This document shows, piece after piece, positions 9,973 through 20,576 of a stretch of 64,000 nucleotides of DNA. The stretch is from the NCBI RefSeq assembly GCF_040712315.1, contig NC_134021.1:24640501-24704500 (forward strand), in the 5' to 3' direction. How positions within the stretch are numbered: position 1 is the first letter of the stretch; the number at the start of each line of letters is the position of its first letter. This DNA is from Castanea sativa (Eukaryota; Streptophyta; Magnoliopsida; Fagales; Fagaceae). The position numbers and the translations under genes were made by a program. The notes beneath the pieces were generated by a model. It had not been told where the DNA came from. It saw nothing but the letters and a program-made list of their open reading frames with translations, and did no database searches.

Positions 9973-10525
9973 CCTTATATTTATTTCTCTAAGGACAGAA
10001 GCTCGGTTCGGTTCGACCCCGGTCATCGACCAAGTGGAAACCTTATATTTATTTTTCTAAGGTTTAGTTCAATCTCGGTCACCGACCAAGTGAAAGCCTT
10101 ATATTTATTTCTCTAAGGACAAAAGCTTGGTTCGGTTTGATCTGGTTACCAACCAAGTGGAAACCTTATATTTATTTCTCTAAGGACAAAAGCTCGGTTC
10201 AATTTGATCCCGGTCATCGACCAAGTGGAAACCTTATATTTATTTCTCTAAGGACAAAAGCTCGGTTCAATTTGATCCCGGTCACCGACCAAGTGGAAAC
10301 CTTATATTTATTTCTCTAAGGACAGAAGCTCGGTCCGATTCGATCCCGGTCACAGACCAAGTGGAAACCTTATATTTATTTCTCTAAGGACAGAAGCTCG
10401 GTTTGGTTTGATCCCGGTCACTGACCAAGTGGAAACCTTATATTCATTTCTCTAAGGACAGAAGCTCGGTTTGGTTCGATCCCGTACACCGACCAAGTGG
10501 AAACCTTATGTCTATTTCTTTAAGG
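9973..10525. repeat. 68-bp tandem array in the 3' region of element A
   Basis: Units beginning CCTTATATTTATTTCTCTAA start at 9973, 10041, 10097, 10164, 10232, 10300, 10368, 10436 and 10504 (the last partial). Spacing is 68 bp except for one 56-bp and one 67-bp unit. Each unit ends with a GGTCACCGACCAAGTGG-like stretch that contains a small palindrome (GGTC-GACC). The array starts about 130 bp after the integrase stop and ends about 160 bp before the antisense ORF. Confidence 0.95.
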
Positions 10526-10684
10526 ATAGAAATCTGACTAGAAACAATAACCCAATGCATGCATAACAAAAGCGTCAATTCTGTAAACTGAAGGGAAATT
10601 GTCTTGTCACCACACCTCGGTAACTATAAGTAAAACTACGGTAAAAATAAAAGCAATATAAATAAAAGAACATGATAAAATTCT

Positions 10685-12953
10685 TTAAGCAGCAGGGTTT
10701 TGAGGTTGGTATGGCAGAGCTTGGTCAACATTCATGGGCGGTTGATCGATAGGAAACTAATGAATGGCACTTTGTACGGCATTTGGGTTGCTGGTAATTT
10801 CCAAGTCAATCAACTCGGCATGTGAGTCAATCGCTTGCACCACCTCCCTCATGCTCTATGTTTCTTCATCTTCACCCTCGATGGGATTTTGGACTGGAGG
10901 AGGAGGCACGGGGTAAGGAACTTGGTCAGGATTTTTTAGTGTAGAGTCCTCGAGCACACCCGTGGCCACTAGTGCCGCCATCTAGCCCTCACCAAATCCA
11001 TATTTCCTTGATTGGAACATGATAGGCTCAACTGAGTTTTCAGCATTCGCAAAACCTGCGTTGTACCACTTGTTCTCACTGGCCTCCAAGGCAGCTTTTA
11101 GCTCGGTGATTTCCTTATCCTTGACCAAATTCAAGCTCTCGGCATCAGCCAATTGGAGTTCTATTTCCTCCAGCTTAGCAACAATCTCCACCATTTTCTA
11201 CTTGGCCAATGCTTGGGCCCTTTCAGCCGTTCTAGCCCACTCCTCAGTGTTCTCAACTACCATGCCCTTCTCCTTCACTGTATCCTCGACAACCTCCTTC
11301 AGTGCCTTCTCCTCGTCCGCCTCCTCCGCTGCAACCCTTAGCTGATCTTCCATCATATATGCCAGTTGTGCAGCCTAGCATGGCAATAAAAATTTGTCAT
11401 TAAAAGCAATTAAAAAGAAGAGAAGGGAGAAAGGTATACATAAATAAATAGGTAGTAAGAACTGAGTATTGTTGCAACGGTGTGCCACTGAAGTCTGGCC
11501 ACTACGGCTTCATCACTACTGCGGTCGAAGTAGTGCACATCTTCTGGCAATTGCGAGGCTTGCTTGAGACTCTTTGGGCAATCCAACCACCTTCTCCAGT
11601 GGCCCAGTTCCTAAGGTTGGAAGTTGCGAGAAGGGGCTTGTTGCCGAGCATAAATGTCTTCTACGACCTAGCAGCAAGAAGAGCTGAGGAAGAGGCCACA
11701 TTGGACCCTACTTGCATGGGAGGCCGATTACCGGTGACTAGCTCTCAAATAGTTACCCCTGTGGCACTGGGGATGGGTGGAGTTATGGGGAGTACATCCT
11801 CAGGCCTTGCAGGGGCTTGATCGGTAGTGCAGGGCCTCTTTCGGCTTCGGGGAGGAGGAGGAGGAACTTGTTGCATCGCGAGTTGCCTGCCAGAGGAAAC
11901 TGTCGGCTGTCATATTACGATGTACCACCATGGCATCACTGGGGTCTTCAGCTTCGGCTTCTAAAAAATCAACCGACTCAGCCTCAACTTATTCAGCTAC
12001 CCAGACTATAGGGGGCTACTTAACTGGGATGTGTTTGGCACGTCCTTGGAAGACGGTATCAGCAAATCTGTCTCTCAACCGAGGACCAAGGTCTCGTGCT
12101 TCACCTACCGTTAACCTGGGAGGAAAGAAGTTTCGGTGCCAGACATCTATGTAAGATAACAGAGGGCTACCCACGGTCAGGGCTTGTTCGCGGTGCTGAT
12201 AGCTCGTGTAGACGGGAATACACCCTAGAATAAGATGGGAAGCTCGTAGTTGACTATTGTAATACATTGATATTTCTGACCTCAACACGAATTTAAGGTC
12301 CCGTATATGCATGGCATTGATGTTTGGTCTAAATCTTTTGCCTTCTGCATTGCCACAAATAGAAATCAGAACAAATAGTAACAACAATTACAAATGAGAC
12401 ATAGAAATGTGGTTATGGTGAAAATAAATATAATATGAAGGGTACCGACCAACATCTCAAGGTGACGTTGGGCATGTGAGCTCATTGGCGTGCCAATTAC
12501 CGCTCACCAAGACAAACTCTCCGGCCGAGTTCCTATTAGAATCGGGGAGGCATGATATTAACCTCACCCGAGTATCTCTGACTTTGAGATAATGTCCCAA
12601 CGTCTGTTTATTGCATAGACTATACATATAATTGATATCATGTTGATCTAAATATAATCCGTATAAATTGATTTAACCGACTAACATAGCTTACAACTCG
12701 GTAGAAATTTGGTGAAAGTTGGTCGGGACATAGACCATAAAACCTAAGCGTTCTAAGTATTAAGGGATTTATGAGGAACCTTACCCCACCTTCTAAAATG
12801 GACATTAAGGGAAAAAAATACCACTTGAGGACACTGCTCAAGGGCAATATTGTCTTCATGACAATATGCAATGTCAACGTCGGGGGGAATAGCAAACCTA
12901 GCCCTAAAATCAGCTAAGGCAGCCTCAGTTCTAAGGAGATGAGAGAAACCCAT
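10685..12953 (-). pseudogene. Antisense additional ORF of element A (PF04195-like, spliced)
   Basis: A gene on the strand opposite to pol. It starts at ATG 12953 with MGFSHLL, then ALADFRARFAIPPDVDIAY. A frameshift at an A-run near 12815 leads to FPLMSILEGGVRF and LCPDQLSPNFYRVVS, and on to the block with CLPDSNRNSAGEFV and SGNWH. A likely intron (GTCGGT...TGCAG, 12345-12449) joins to KRFRPNINA and SQLRASHLILG. A second intron (about 11375-11462) leads to a coiled-coil exon (KALKEVVEDTVKEKG; LEEIELQLADAESLNLVKDK) and a tail with KYGFGEG and PVPPPPVQNP, ending at TAA 10685. The order matches the antisense ORF of element C block by block. It resembles Pfam's 'putative gypsy type transposon' family. 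Role unknown. Stops and frameshifts are present. Confidence 0.75.
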
Positions 12954-13144
12954 TTTTTAAGCTAGAATGAACAAGGAAATTAAACAAAGGCAAGGAGTAA
13001 ACAAGAAAGGAACTTATGGTGGGTTTTAGGAAGTGATATTTCAGAGGGAAGATATACGCTCAGTAGGAGGAGATTATACGCTCGGGAAGGAGGAACTTAG
13101 AAAGATAAAGAAATGGAAAGATAGTCTGAAGGGAAGGAGGTTAT

Positions 13145-13152
13145 TATTTATA
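13145..13152 (-). promoter_or_regulatory. TATA-like box of the antisense ORF of element A
   Basis: The minus strand reads CCCTATAAATAATAA about 190 bp upstream of the antisense ATG at 12953. This fits a dedicated promoter for the antisense ORF inside the element; it is not in the LTR. Confidence 0.5.
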
Positions 13153-13423
13153 GGGGAGGAATATTTAATGGAAAGGAGCGGGAAAACCTTTTTAAATTAT
13201 CCTTTGTAACTCCCACACGCGTGGCCTCGGTTCATGATCCATCAAGTTATGATTGCTGTTGGATGTGATAGGCTGCCCTGACAGCCTTTCCAAAAAATTA
13301 ATTAATAACAGTCTTATCATCCATTAATGACTAACGATTCGCTTCCCCGAGGAACGGTTCGTAAACATGACGTCAGTCCTTGATTCATCCTCGGCTGTCG
13401 GGCATGAGTCAAAGGGAGGCTAT

Positions 13424-13722
13424 TGTACGACATACGGCCAGAAGCTACCTTCATTGGGCCCCAATTAGGGAAGGCCCATGAACAATATCACCCTTGGGCT
13501 TATCCCCTCATGTTTGGCCCATAAGGCCCGAAAACCATAGATCACTGATTGTGGTCTTGGTGTCCAGATACACCTCGGTTACCCATGATCGGTCGGTACA
13601 CTGATGATGTTCAGTTAAATCTCAACAGATTAGAAGTGCCATGAGAAATTGTGCTGCTGACCAAGTTTCGGTCACCAGTTCCCATATGGCAATTCCCATT
13701 CCCAACGAAATTTATTCATTGT
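13424..13722 (+). repeat. 3' LTR of element A, start only
   Basis: A purine-rich stretch (AAAGGGAGG, 13411-13419) and CTAT precede TGTACGACATACGGCC. The equivalent point in element C is CTAT followed by TGTAGGGTCATTAGGCCC. The text after it is rich in GGCCC motifs, as in LTR C. The LTR appears truncated by the TIR repeat that begins near 13723; no matching end was found further right. Confidence 0.5.
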
Positions 13723-14012
13723 CATGGTACATCCTCATATGTGCAATAACTTCCCATGTGCAATAACTTCTCATTTGGTAGATGATGTTGCTTCACAAGA
13801 CATGAAATTTGTTTACATAGAGATATATTAGTTGAAGCATGTGACTCTTAGAATTGATATACATATTCACAACAAACATGTCTTTTACCAAGGGATGCAT
13901 ACTTATATAAATACCCTAAGACAATTATTTGGACTAATTACACAATTTATATAATTTCTCTCTCAAAAAACTCAAGTCCTTACATCTGTGAAGTAACATC
14001 ATTAGAGATGGC
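13723..14012. repeat. TIR repeat family 1, copy 1 (right end lost)
   Basis: It begins CATGGTACATCCTCATATGT and contains GTGCAATAACTTCCCAT and GATGATGTTGCTTCACAAGA. The TATA-like TATAAATACCC follows near 13915, and the copy ends at GAAGTAACATCATT, where the right inverted repeat present in copy 2 (ending near 15161) is missing. Two further copies lie at 14780 and 22612. Confidence 0.65.
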
Positions 14013-14486
14013 TCTACAGCCAGCCCAAGGGGTTCAAATGAACTCCCTGACTTGGCCAAAAACCAAAAATTATATATAAATTATTTTTTGTTTTGACCCC
14101 TTAAATAAAATTCTGAACACCCTAGGAGGTGTTTGGTACACCCACTCAAAAACACATTTTCAGTTTTTAAACAATTTTATACGCATTTCTATATATTTTT
14201 TTTACCCACACGTGTTTCCACACATGTTTTCAAACACATGTACCAAACACCCCCTAGTATGTGTAAATATTTTTTTTAAGTTTGGATTTAAAAAAAAAAT
14301 ATATTTAACCTTTCTAAAATTGAAAATTAACCATGACAAACTAATGTTTGTCTAAATAATCTAAAAAATATTGTTTGTCATTATAGTTTGAGTATTTTAT
14401 ATTTGAAATCCAAAGTTAAAAGTTTGAGATATTAGGTTTTGAGTGATGTCATGTATCTGATTACACTTAAAGGATTGTTTGGATGC

Positions 14487-14540
<54 letters not shown>

Positions 14541-14779
14541 GTTTTACTTCTTCTTCTTCTTCTTCTTTTTTTGATTACTTGGCAAAACTAATTGGTTTCT
14601 TAAGTAAGAAAAATATTGGACATATAATATTAAAGCATAAGACTTTCAATTTTTTAGTTTATGTTATATCCTTTATATAATAGTTGTGGGGTCCCAAAAA
14701 GTTTAAAAATCATCTTAAGTGGGGTGAGGTGAGGTGTGACAATAGTTGTACTTTTATCTACATTTTCAATTCTTACTAC
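14013..14779. repeat. Long dispersed repeat, copy 1 (paralogue at 22025-22611)
   Basis: Stretches such as AAATAATCTAAAAAATATTG, TTTGTCATTATAGTTTGAGT, ACACTTAAAGGATTGTTTGG and TTAAGTGGGGTGAGGTGAGG occur in the same order here and at 22190-22565. The repeat leads straight into a copy of TIR repeat family 1 in both places, so the two form one larger unit of about 1.1 kb. A (ATT)n run (14489-14540) and a CTT-rich stretch are expanded here. No coding frame is convincing; an ORF at 14483 merely translates the microsatellite. Confidence 0.7.
14126..14253. mobile_element. Short MITE inside the dispersed repeat
   Basis: Ends are GAGGTGTTTGGTACA and, inverted, GGGGTGTTTGGTACA, giving a 128-bp foldback element flanked by CTAG on both sides (14122-14125, 14254-14257). 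The paralogue near 22105 reads ACTAGTACATGTAAAT across the same point without the element, consistent with an empty site. Confidence 0.65.
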
Positions 14780-14910
14780 ATCGTATACCTTCACATGTGC
14801 AATAACTTCCCATGTGCAATAACTTCTTATTTGGTAGATAATATTGCTTCACAAGACACAAAATTTATTTATGTAGAAATATATTAGTTGAAGGTTGTGA
14901 CTCTTAGAAT

Positions 14911-14977
<67 letters not shown>

Positions 14978-15161
14978 CAACAAACAACAAACATGTCTTT
15001 TACCCAAGGGTGCATACTTGTATAAATACCCCAAGACAATTATTTGAACAAATTACACAATTTATACAATTTCTCTCTCAACAAACTCAAGTCCCTACAT
15101 CTATGAAGTAACATCATTCACCAAATGGGAAGTTATTGTATGTGCAAGGGTGTGCCATGTT
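14780..15161. mobile_element. TIR repeat family 1, copy 2 (complete foldback)
   Basis: The left end has ACATGTGCAATAACTTCCC and CTTATTTGGTAGATAATATT. The right end, read inverted, has CATGGCACACCCTTGCACAT and AATAACTTCCCATTTGGTG followed by AATGATGTTACTTC. These are long imperfect terminal inverted repeats enclosing a (TA)n run (14917-14973). The interior has TATAAATACCCC. It is a MITE-like element of about 380 bp; superfamily not determined. Confidence 0.65.
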
Positions 15162-15207
15162 CATCACAATTGTATAAAATATTATTAAAATGAAGTTTTT
15201 AAAAAAA

Positions 15208-15963
15208 AACTTCAAACCCGTTATCCAAGCACATTTGATAATAATTAGAACAAACTATTGTTTGAGAAAGTTCAAAGGCAGAAAAGAATTTGGTTTAAAC
15301 AACATGAAATTCAACGAGATTTAGAGCATTCAATGAAAGGTTTAACTTTATGCTAAAGCGACAAACAAGACTGGCTCAACAACTTTGGGGGCCTTAGGTG
15401 AAAATTTTAAGTGGGACATTTTTTATATTTAAATATTAATCAAATAATATATATTGAATTTAACTATAAAAAAATTATAATTAAAAATGATAATTTAACT
15501 AAAAATAAAATTTAAAGTGTAGAATAATAGAACCTAGTTATTGCAATTTTTCTAAAGCTGTGACCACTTTAAAGTCTAAACCTGCACATAAAAATTAATT
15601 TATTACATGGTTCAACAAATTAGTGTCACGATAATACAAATGAGTTGATATGATACACATCAAATTATTAATTGGTATGATCATTTATAATAATTGATAA
15701 ATTCAAAAAACGTGTTCTCCTATCTCCTATGACTATGGACTGTTCATGTAGCCTATGCAGTGTGCAGTATGCAATTGTGCAAGCTGTGTTGATGTACAAT
15801 GCGTAACTGTCCAGTGTTGTGCAGCAGCACAGTTTAGCCGCTAGACATTTGTTTTTTCCTTTTTAATCTTCTACATTTTAGGATACAATGGGGTCTTTTT
15901 AATGCATTCTATTGACCAAAAAAAGTAATTAAATTTTTTTTAATTAAAATATATAGATAAATA

Positions 15964-15997
<34 letters not shown>

Positions 15998-16480
15998 TTT
16001 TTACAAGTGGGGGCCTTCTTTTATTTGGGGGCCTTGGGCGATTGCATCACCTATTGAGCCGGCCCTGGCGACAGAGTATTGATTGAAGTAGAGGAAAAAA
16101 AAAAGAGATTCACAGCAACTACATCAAATTTAATTTTCTTACAGAATCGGTATCCGAACTCTAGTCAGAGAAACTCGAAAAGAACTCAGCTCCCAATGAT
16201 ATCATCGCTGCTATTGTTGCCTCTATAGTCTATACTACATGTCGTTTCGTTTGAAGAGAGGAAAAAAGGGAAGTAGCTGAGGATGGCGGTTCTTTTGGAT
16301 CTGTACTGTAGTTGTTAGTCCAAACGTCCAGTGGGCTCATCTATTGGGTTTTCGCTCAAATTTTAGCTGGACTAACTAGCTACTCCAATGCTAATGCTTG
16401 TTTGTGAAGATGTCTTGGACTTGGTTCAATAACTTACTTATACATACTAGTTTGCCAATACCCTTCTAAATCTCAAACAA
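15208..16480. repeat. Duplicated segment related to the POP4 locus, unit 1 (split by a hAT element)
   Basis: Bases 15208-15290 (CCGTTATCCAAGCACATTTG, then TAATAATTAGAACA and TTGTTTGAGAAAGTTCAAAG) match a POP4 intron segment at 46940-47005. From 15291 the text switches to a segment matching 50880-51065 upstream of POP4 (GCGACAAA, GTATTGAT, TTAATTTTCTTACAGAA, CCCAATGATATCA) and runs on to 16480. Unit 2 follows directly. A hAT element interrupts the unit at 15366. Confidence 0.7.
15366..16067. mobile_element. hAT-like element with paralogous empty site
   Basis: Ends are CAAGACTGGCTCAAC and, inverted, CAGGGCCGGCTCAAT. The 8-bp flanks are GCGACAAA (15358-15365) and GCGACAGA (16068-16075). The tandem paralogue reads GCGACAAAGTATTGATTG at 16678 with no insertion, which fixes both borders. 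The 702-bp body is AT-rich with no transposase frame and holds a (TA)n run near 15966. It is similar to the element at 5467-6348. Confidence 0.9.
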
Positions 16481-16533
16481 ACACATAAGCAAAGTATAAC
16501 AATGTAGAAATCAACAAGGTCCCCAACTTACAA

Positions 16534-16576
<43 letters not shown>

Positions 16577-17075
16577 GTTCAATGAATTTTATTGGTAACC
16601 TGAAAAGAATTTGGTCTAAACAACACGAAATTCAACGAATTTTAGAGCATTCAACGAAAGGTTTAACTTTATGCTGAAGCGACAAAGTATTGATTGAAGT
16701 AGAGGGAAAAAAAAGGAGATTCACAGCAACTATATCAAATTTAATTTTCTTACCGAATCGGTATTCGAACTCCAGCCGGAAAAACCCAAAAAGAACTCAG
16801 CTCCCAATGATATCACCGCCACTGTTGTTGCCTCTATAGTCTATACTACAGGTCATATCGTTTGAAGAGAGGAAAAAATGGAAGCAGCTGAGGATGGTGG
16901 TTCTTTTGGATCTGTACTGTAGTTGCCACTCCAAATGTCCAATGGGCTCATCTATTCGGTTTTCGCTCAAATTTTAGCTGGACTAATTGGCTAGTCCAAT
17001 GCTAATGCTTGTTTGTGAAGATGTCTTGGACTTGGTTCAATAACTTACTTATACATACTAGTTTGCTAATTTTAT
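16455..17075. repeat. Duplicated segment, unit 2 (uninterrupted)
   Basis: This unit runs from AATACCCTTCTAAATCTCAA through a (TA)n run (16540-16573), GCGACAAAGTATTGATTG and CTGTAGTTGCCACTCCAAAT to ACTTATACATACTAGTTTGC. It repeats unit 1 in tandem at roughly 90 percent or better by eye. The third copy lies at 50755-51061. Confidence 0.8.
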
Positions 17076-17103
17076 CAAAATTATTTATAAATTATACTTA
17101 ACC

Positions 17104-17148
<45 letters not shown>

Positions 17149-17279
17149 CCGAAGCTCTGAAACTTCCACAATTTTTCACATTTAGCATAATATCTATAAA
17201 AAAAAAACATAAAAAAAGCTTTTTTAAACTAAAAAAACCGGCATTATTAAAAAGAAAAAAAAAACCCAAAAACTTCAGC

Positions 17280-20048
17280 TAAAAAAAAGAAGAAGCTAAA
17301 AGCCTAAAATCGAAAATTTCCTTCTTGCCAGCCACCCACTCCTTTAGTGGCAGAAAGTTTTTGATTTTGAGACTTTACCATCAAACTAGATTCTCTCCGC
17401 AAACATTACCGGTAAGTTTATTTTGTTCTATAATTTGGGTTGTTAAATATGATTTAGGGTTTCATTTTTGGTTGTTAAATATGATTTAGGGTTTTGTTTG
17501 GGAGTGTTTCTTGTGAATGATTAGCTTAGATTGATGGGTTTGGAGCCCGTAGTGGGTTTTATTAATTTCAATTATTGGCCGTGAGAAAATCCATCTAGGA
17601 TTTTAGAGTTGTTATTCTATTTCATTGTTAATACTAATGGCTATAGGTGTGTCTCTTTGTTAATAACTTTGTTATGTTATTTTGTTTCATTATAACCCAA
17701 TTTAATAGGTGTGTCTCTTTTCTTATCTTTGGGTTGCTACTGACGGCTATAATAAATTTTTGGACTTGGATATGTGACTTTTTGTTAGAATTATACACCT
17801 ATTGGTATTTGATTCAAGTTTCCTAAAGTTTATGTTGATTGAAACTTGGATTCTTATTGTTGTTAATTGTTATGCTGACAAGGAGCATTTTAATTTTCTT
17901 GGTAGGATTGCAAAAATATGTCTTTAACTTAATGGAATTCCTTGTGGGATGTAATGATAGTGTTGGGTAGTTGGGGAAACACTGCTTTTGAAATTTAAAA
18001 ATCTTTAAGCAATATTAAAAAAAAAGGGCTTTAAGCCATGGGTTTTTTTTCCCAGCAGGTAGTGGTTATTATAGTTTATGATGGAAGCCATGAGATCAAG
18101 CTAACTTGGGTCACTCATAAACAAGTTCATAAAGCACTCTTAAATTTGATCAAGAGTGTATGTCAACTGTTTACAATGTGAAACAACTACTATTGATAAT
18201 GGTTTCAATATATTTTCCATAGTTTGTCAACAGATTAATATTGAGAGATTTTATATTGCCATGGAGACCTACTGACAGAAGATGTTAACAACAAAAATTT
18301 GTGTTAAATATTATTTAGGTTTTGTTATTTTGGGTTAATTTTTTTAATTTAGTTATTTGGGTTATTGGTTTTAATTAAGGTTGAATGATGAGAAAAGCAG
18401 AGCATGATAGAAGACATCTACAACACCAAGAAGCAAAAAAGGTGGAGATATAATTGAAAGGGTTTTTTTGGTGTTGGTTTGATAGTCTCCCTCAAATGTG
18501 TGGGACTCTTTGATGGTGAGCATGCTTAGATTGGAGGATTTTGTGTTGATAAAGGAATTTGGGTTAGGGTATGGTGGCAGACCTATGTGTTTTAGTTTTT
18601 TTTTTTAATGGTTTTTGCTTTGTTTCTTAGATTAGATGGTTTATCCTTGATCACCGTTCTGTAGTTGAAGCTTGAATGTTGTAGTGTAGTCATTTGACAA
18701 ATGCAAATTGATTGTTGTTTAATTTTGTTGCTTTAAATTTAAAGGTGTTAAAATCTGTTGAATAAGTTATAATGATCATTTCAATAGAATAAATGCTTTC
18801 TAAATCAAACGACTACAAGATTGTGCTTTATGTTAACTTGGGATTTTCATTTGAATAAAGCAAATTGATCTATAAGGCAAGCAATGTTATGGTCAAGGGT
18901 GAAAATTTTAAATTTAAATACTGTCTTGGCTTTTGGATCCTTGGGGCATATTTTGATATGATTAGGCAAGGTCACTGTGCATAATCCATTATGTCATTTA
19001 GAGTACAAAATATTTACATTTTGTACTCTATGAAAATTGAGTGCAGTTGATTTATGCTTGGTAAAAAATTTACATCTGTTCTATGAAAGTCCTCTATTGT
19101 TGTTAGGATTATTTTTGTTTCTTTTCAAGCCAACATGGTCTGTGCTGTGACTGATGGAATTGAGAGAATTTAGTTGAATTCAAGGCGACAACCCTCCTAA
19201 ACATTATTAGACAAGAAGAGAATAGTTTTTTTTATGGAATAATATTTGCTGCCTCTTATTGCTTGAGCCATAGCTTAAATACAACCATGACAAATTCACT
19301 TAAAGCTATTAAAGCTGTGTGTTTGAGACTTATTAAGTTATGTTACAAGGTGAATATTTTATATCAATATCTATCTGTTAGCATGTGTTTGAAAATTTTA
19401 AGATAAATGAGTTAGTGAACTATAATTTGTTATTTTTTGCTTTCCAAATTACAAGTAGTGATATACCTTGTTAAATTGGTCCTGCTTTCTTCTTTTTTAT
19501 AATAGATAAAAAAAATTGAAAAATTTTGTTCTTCCATTGGACTTCTAAAGCTTTCAATGTGAAACTTTTGTTGTGAAAAATAACTGGTAGTGATGTTTGT
19601 GGCAGATTCGAATTTAGGATTGAGGTAAATCTCGATGCCATGTTTCTATATCGTATGTACTTTGTGTATAGTTTATTGTTTATGATGCTTTGTTTACTCA
19701 CCTATTTAGAGTAATGTTCATGTTACAGACACATCTAAGAATTTGGAAGCCCATTTTGAAGAATGCTAGCACTCTAGTAGAGAAGTTCTCCATGGAAGTC
19801 ACACAAGATCTATGTCTATCTGTACTCCCTCAAATAGCAGCATAATTAGGTAGGATTTCTTACAATTTGTGTTATCATTGTTGCTAGGTTGAAAGTATTG
19901 AATGATATATGCAGATAGCTAATTGCCGATTAGTAAGCCTACAAGTTGCGTGAGAACTTATTTGGAAATACATGGTAATGGTGGAAGCATCTTTTAGATA
20001 GAAATTATGGGAAAATTTTGCTAATAATAGATAATTTTTCTGGGCGGT
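17280..20048 (+). other. Helitron interior, fragment-like sequence without a clear gene
   Basis: A GC-richer stretch (17310-17410) ending CATTACCG before GTAAGTTT looks like a transcribed leader with a splice donor. It is followed by AT-rich, intron-like sequence with repeated TAGGGTTT pieces near 17455 and 17490. A second exon-like piece occurs near 19728-19852 (after TTACAG). No frame longer than about 40 codons carries a recognisable domain. Confidence 0.4.
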
Positions 20049-20572
20049 GATTGTTTAATGCAAATTGTTGGGATGGGTTTTAGGGCCAAGAAAGTTGTGA
20101 GTTATGGACACAAACATGAGTTATGCAGGGTTACATCTATTGGAAGAATGGTTGAGTGTTAAAGTTTGGAATAGGTGTGTATCATAGTGTTTACTAATTG
20201 AATTTGATACATTAACATTTACTTGGCATTTGTTTAGAGAAATTAAACAACTACATGGAAGATCACATGTTTTGTATGTTTGCTTTTGTTTATAGTGTCT
20301 TAATATTGATTGTTTAATGCAAATTGTTGGGATGGGTTTTAGGGCCAAGAAAGTTGTGAGTTATGGACACAAACATGAGTTATGCAGGGTTACATCTATT
20401 GGAAGAATTGGTTGTGTGTTTAAGTTTGGAATAGGTGTGTATCATAGTGTTTACTAATTGAATTTGATACATTAACATTTACTTGGCATTTGTTTAGAGA
20501 AATTAAACAACTACATGGAAGATTACGTGTTTTGTATGTTTGCTTTTGTTTACTGTGTATCTTAATATTGAT
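20049..20572. repeat. Direct tandem duplication of about 260 bp inside the Helitron
   Basis: GATTGTTTAATGCAAATTG starts at 20049 and again at 20308, and TAATATTGAT closes the copies at 20301-20310 and 20563-20572. The two copies differ by only a few bases (for example one T insertion near 20408 and TATAGTGT versus TACTGTGTAT), so the duplication is recent. Confidence 0.95.
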
Positions 20573-20576
20573 GCAG

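Larger units (their letters stand above)
7009..13722 (+). mobile_element. Ty3/gypsy Tat-type element A, 3' two-thirds
   Basis: A plus-strand pol starts inside the RT and continues through RNase H, a second archaeal-type RNase H and integrase. It is followed by a tandem array, an antisense spliced ORF and the beginning of a 3' LTR at 13424. The second RNase H is the hallmark of the plant Tat clade (Ogre/Retand relatives). The 5' half must lie left of element D, which inserted into it. Many in-frame stops show that it is dead. The 3' LTR is cut off near 13722 by a TIR repeat. Confidence 0.85.

Noticed and set aside
10041..10503. Possible CRISPR-like regular array
   Set aside because: The 68-bp units are head-to-tail identical without unique spacers, in a eukaryotic retroelement; it is a tandem repeat.
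11482..11820. 112-codon plus-strand frame
   Set aside because: It lies opposite exon 2 of the antisense ORF of element A; no domain of its own.
14483..14680. 65-codon Leu-rich frame
   Set aside because: Direct translation of an (ATT)n/(CTT)n microsatellite.
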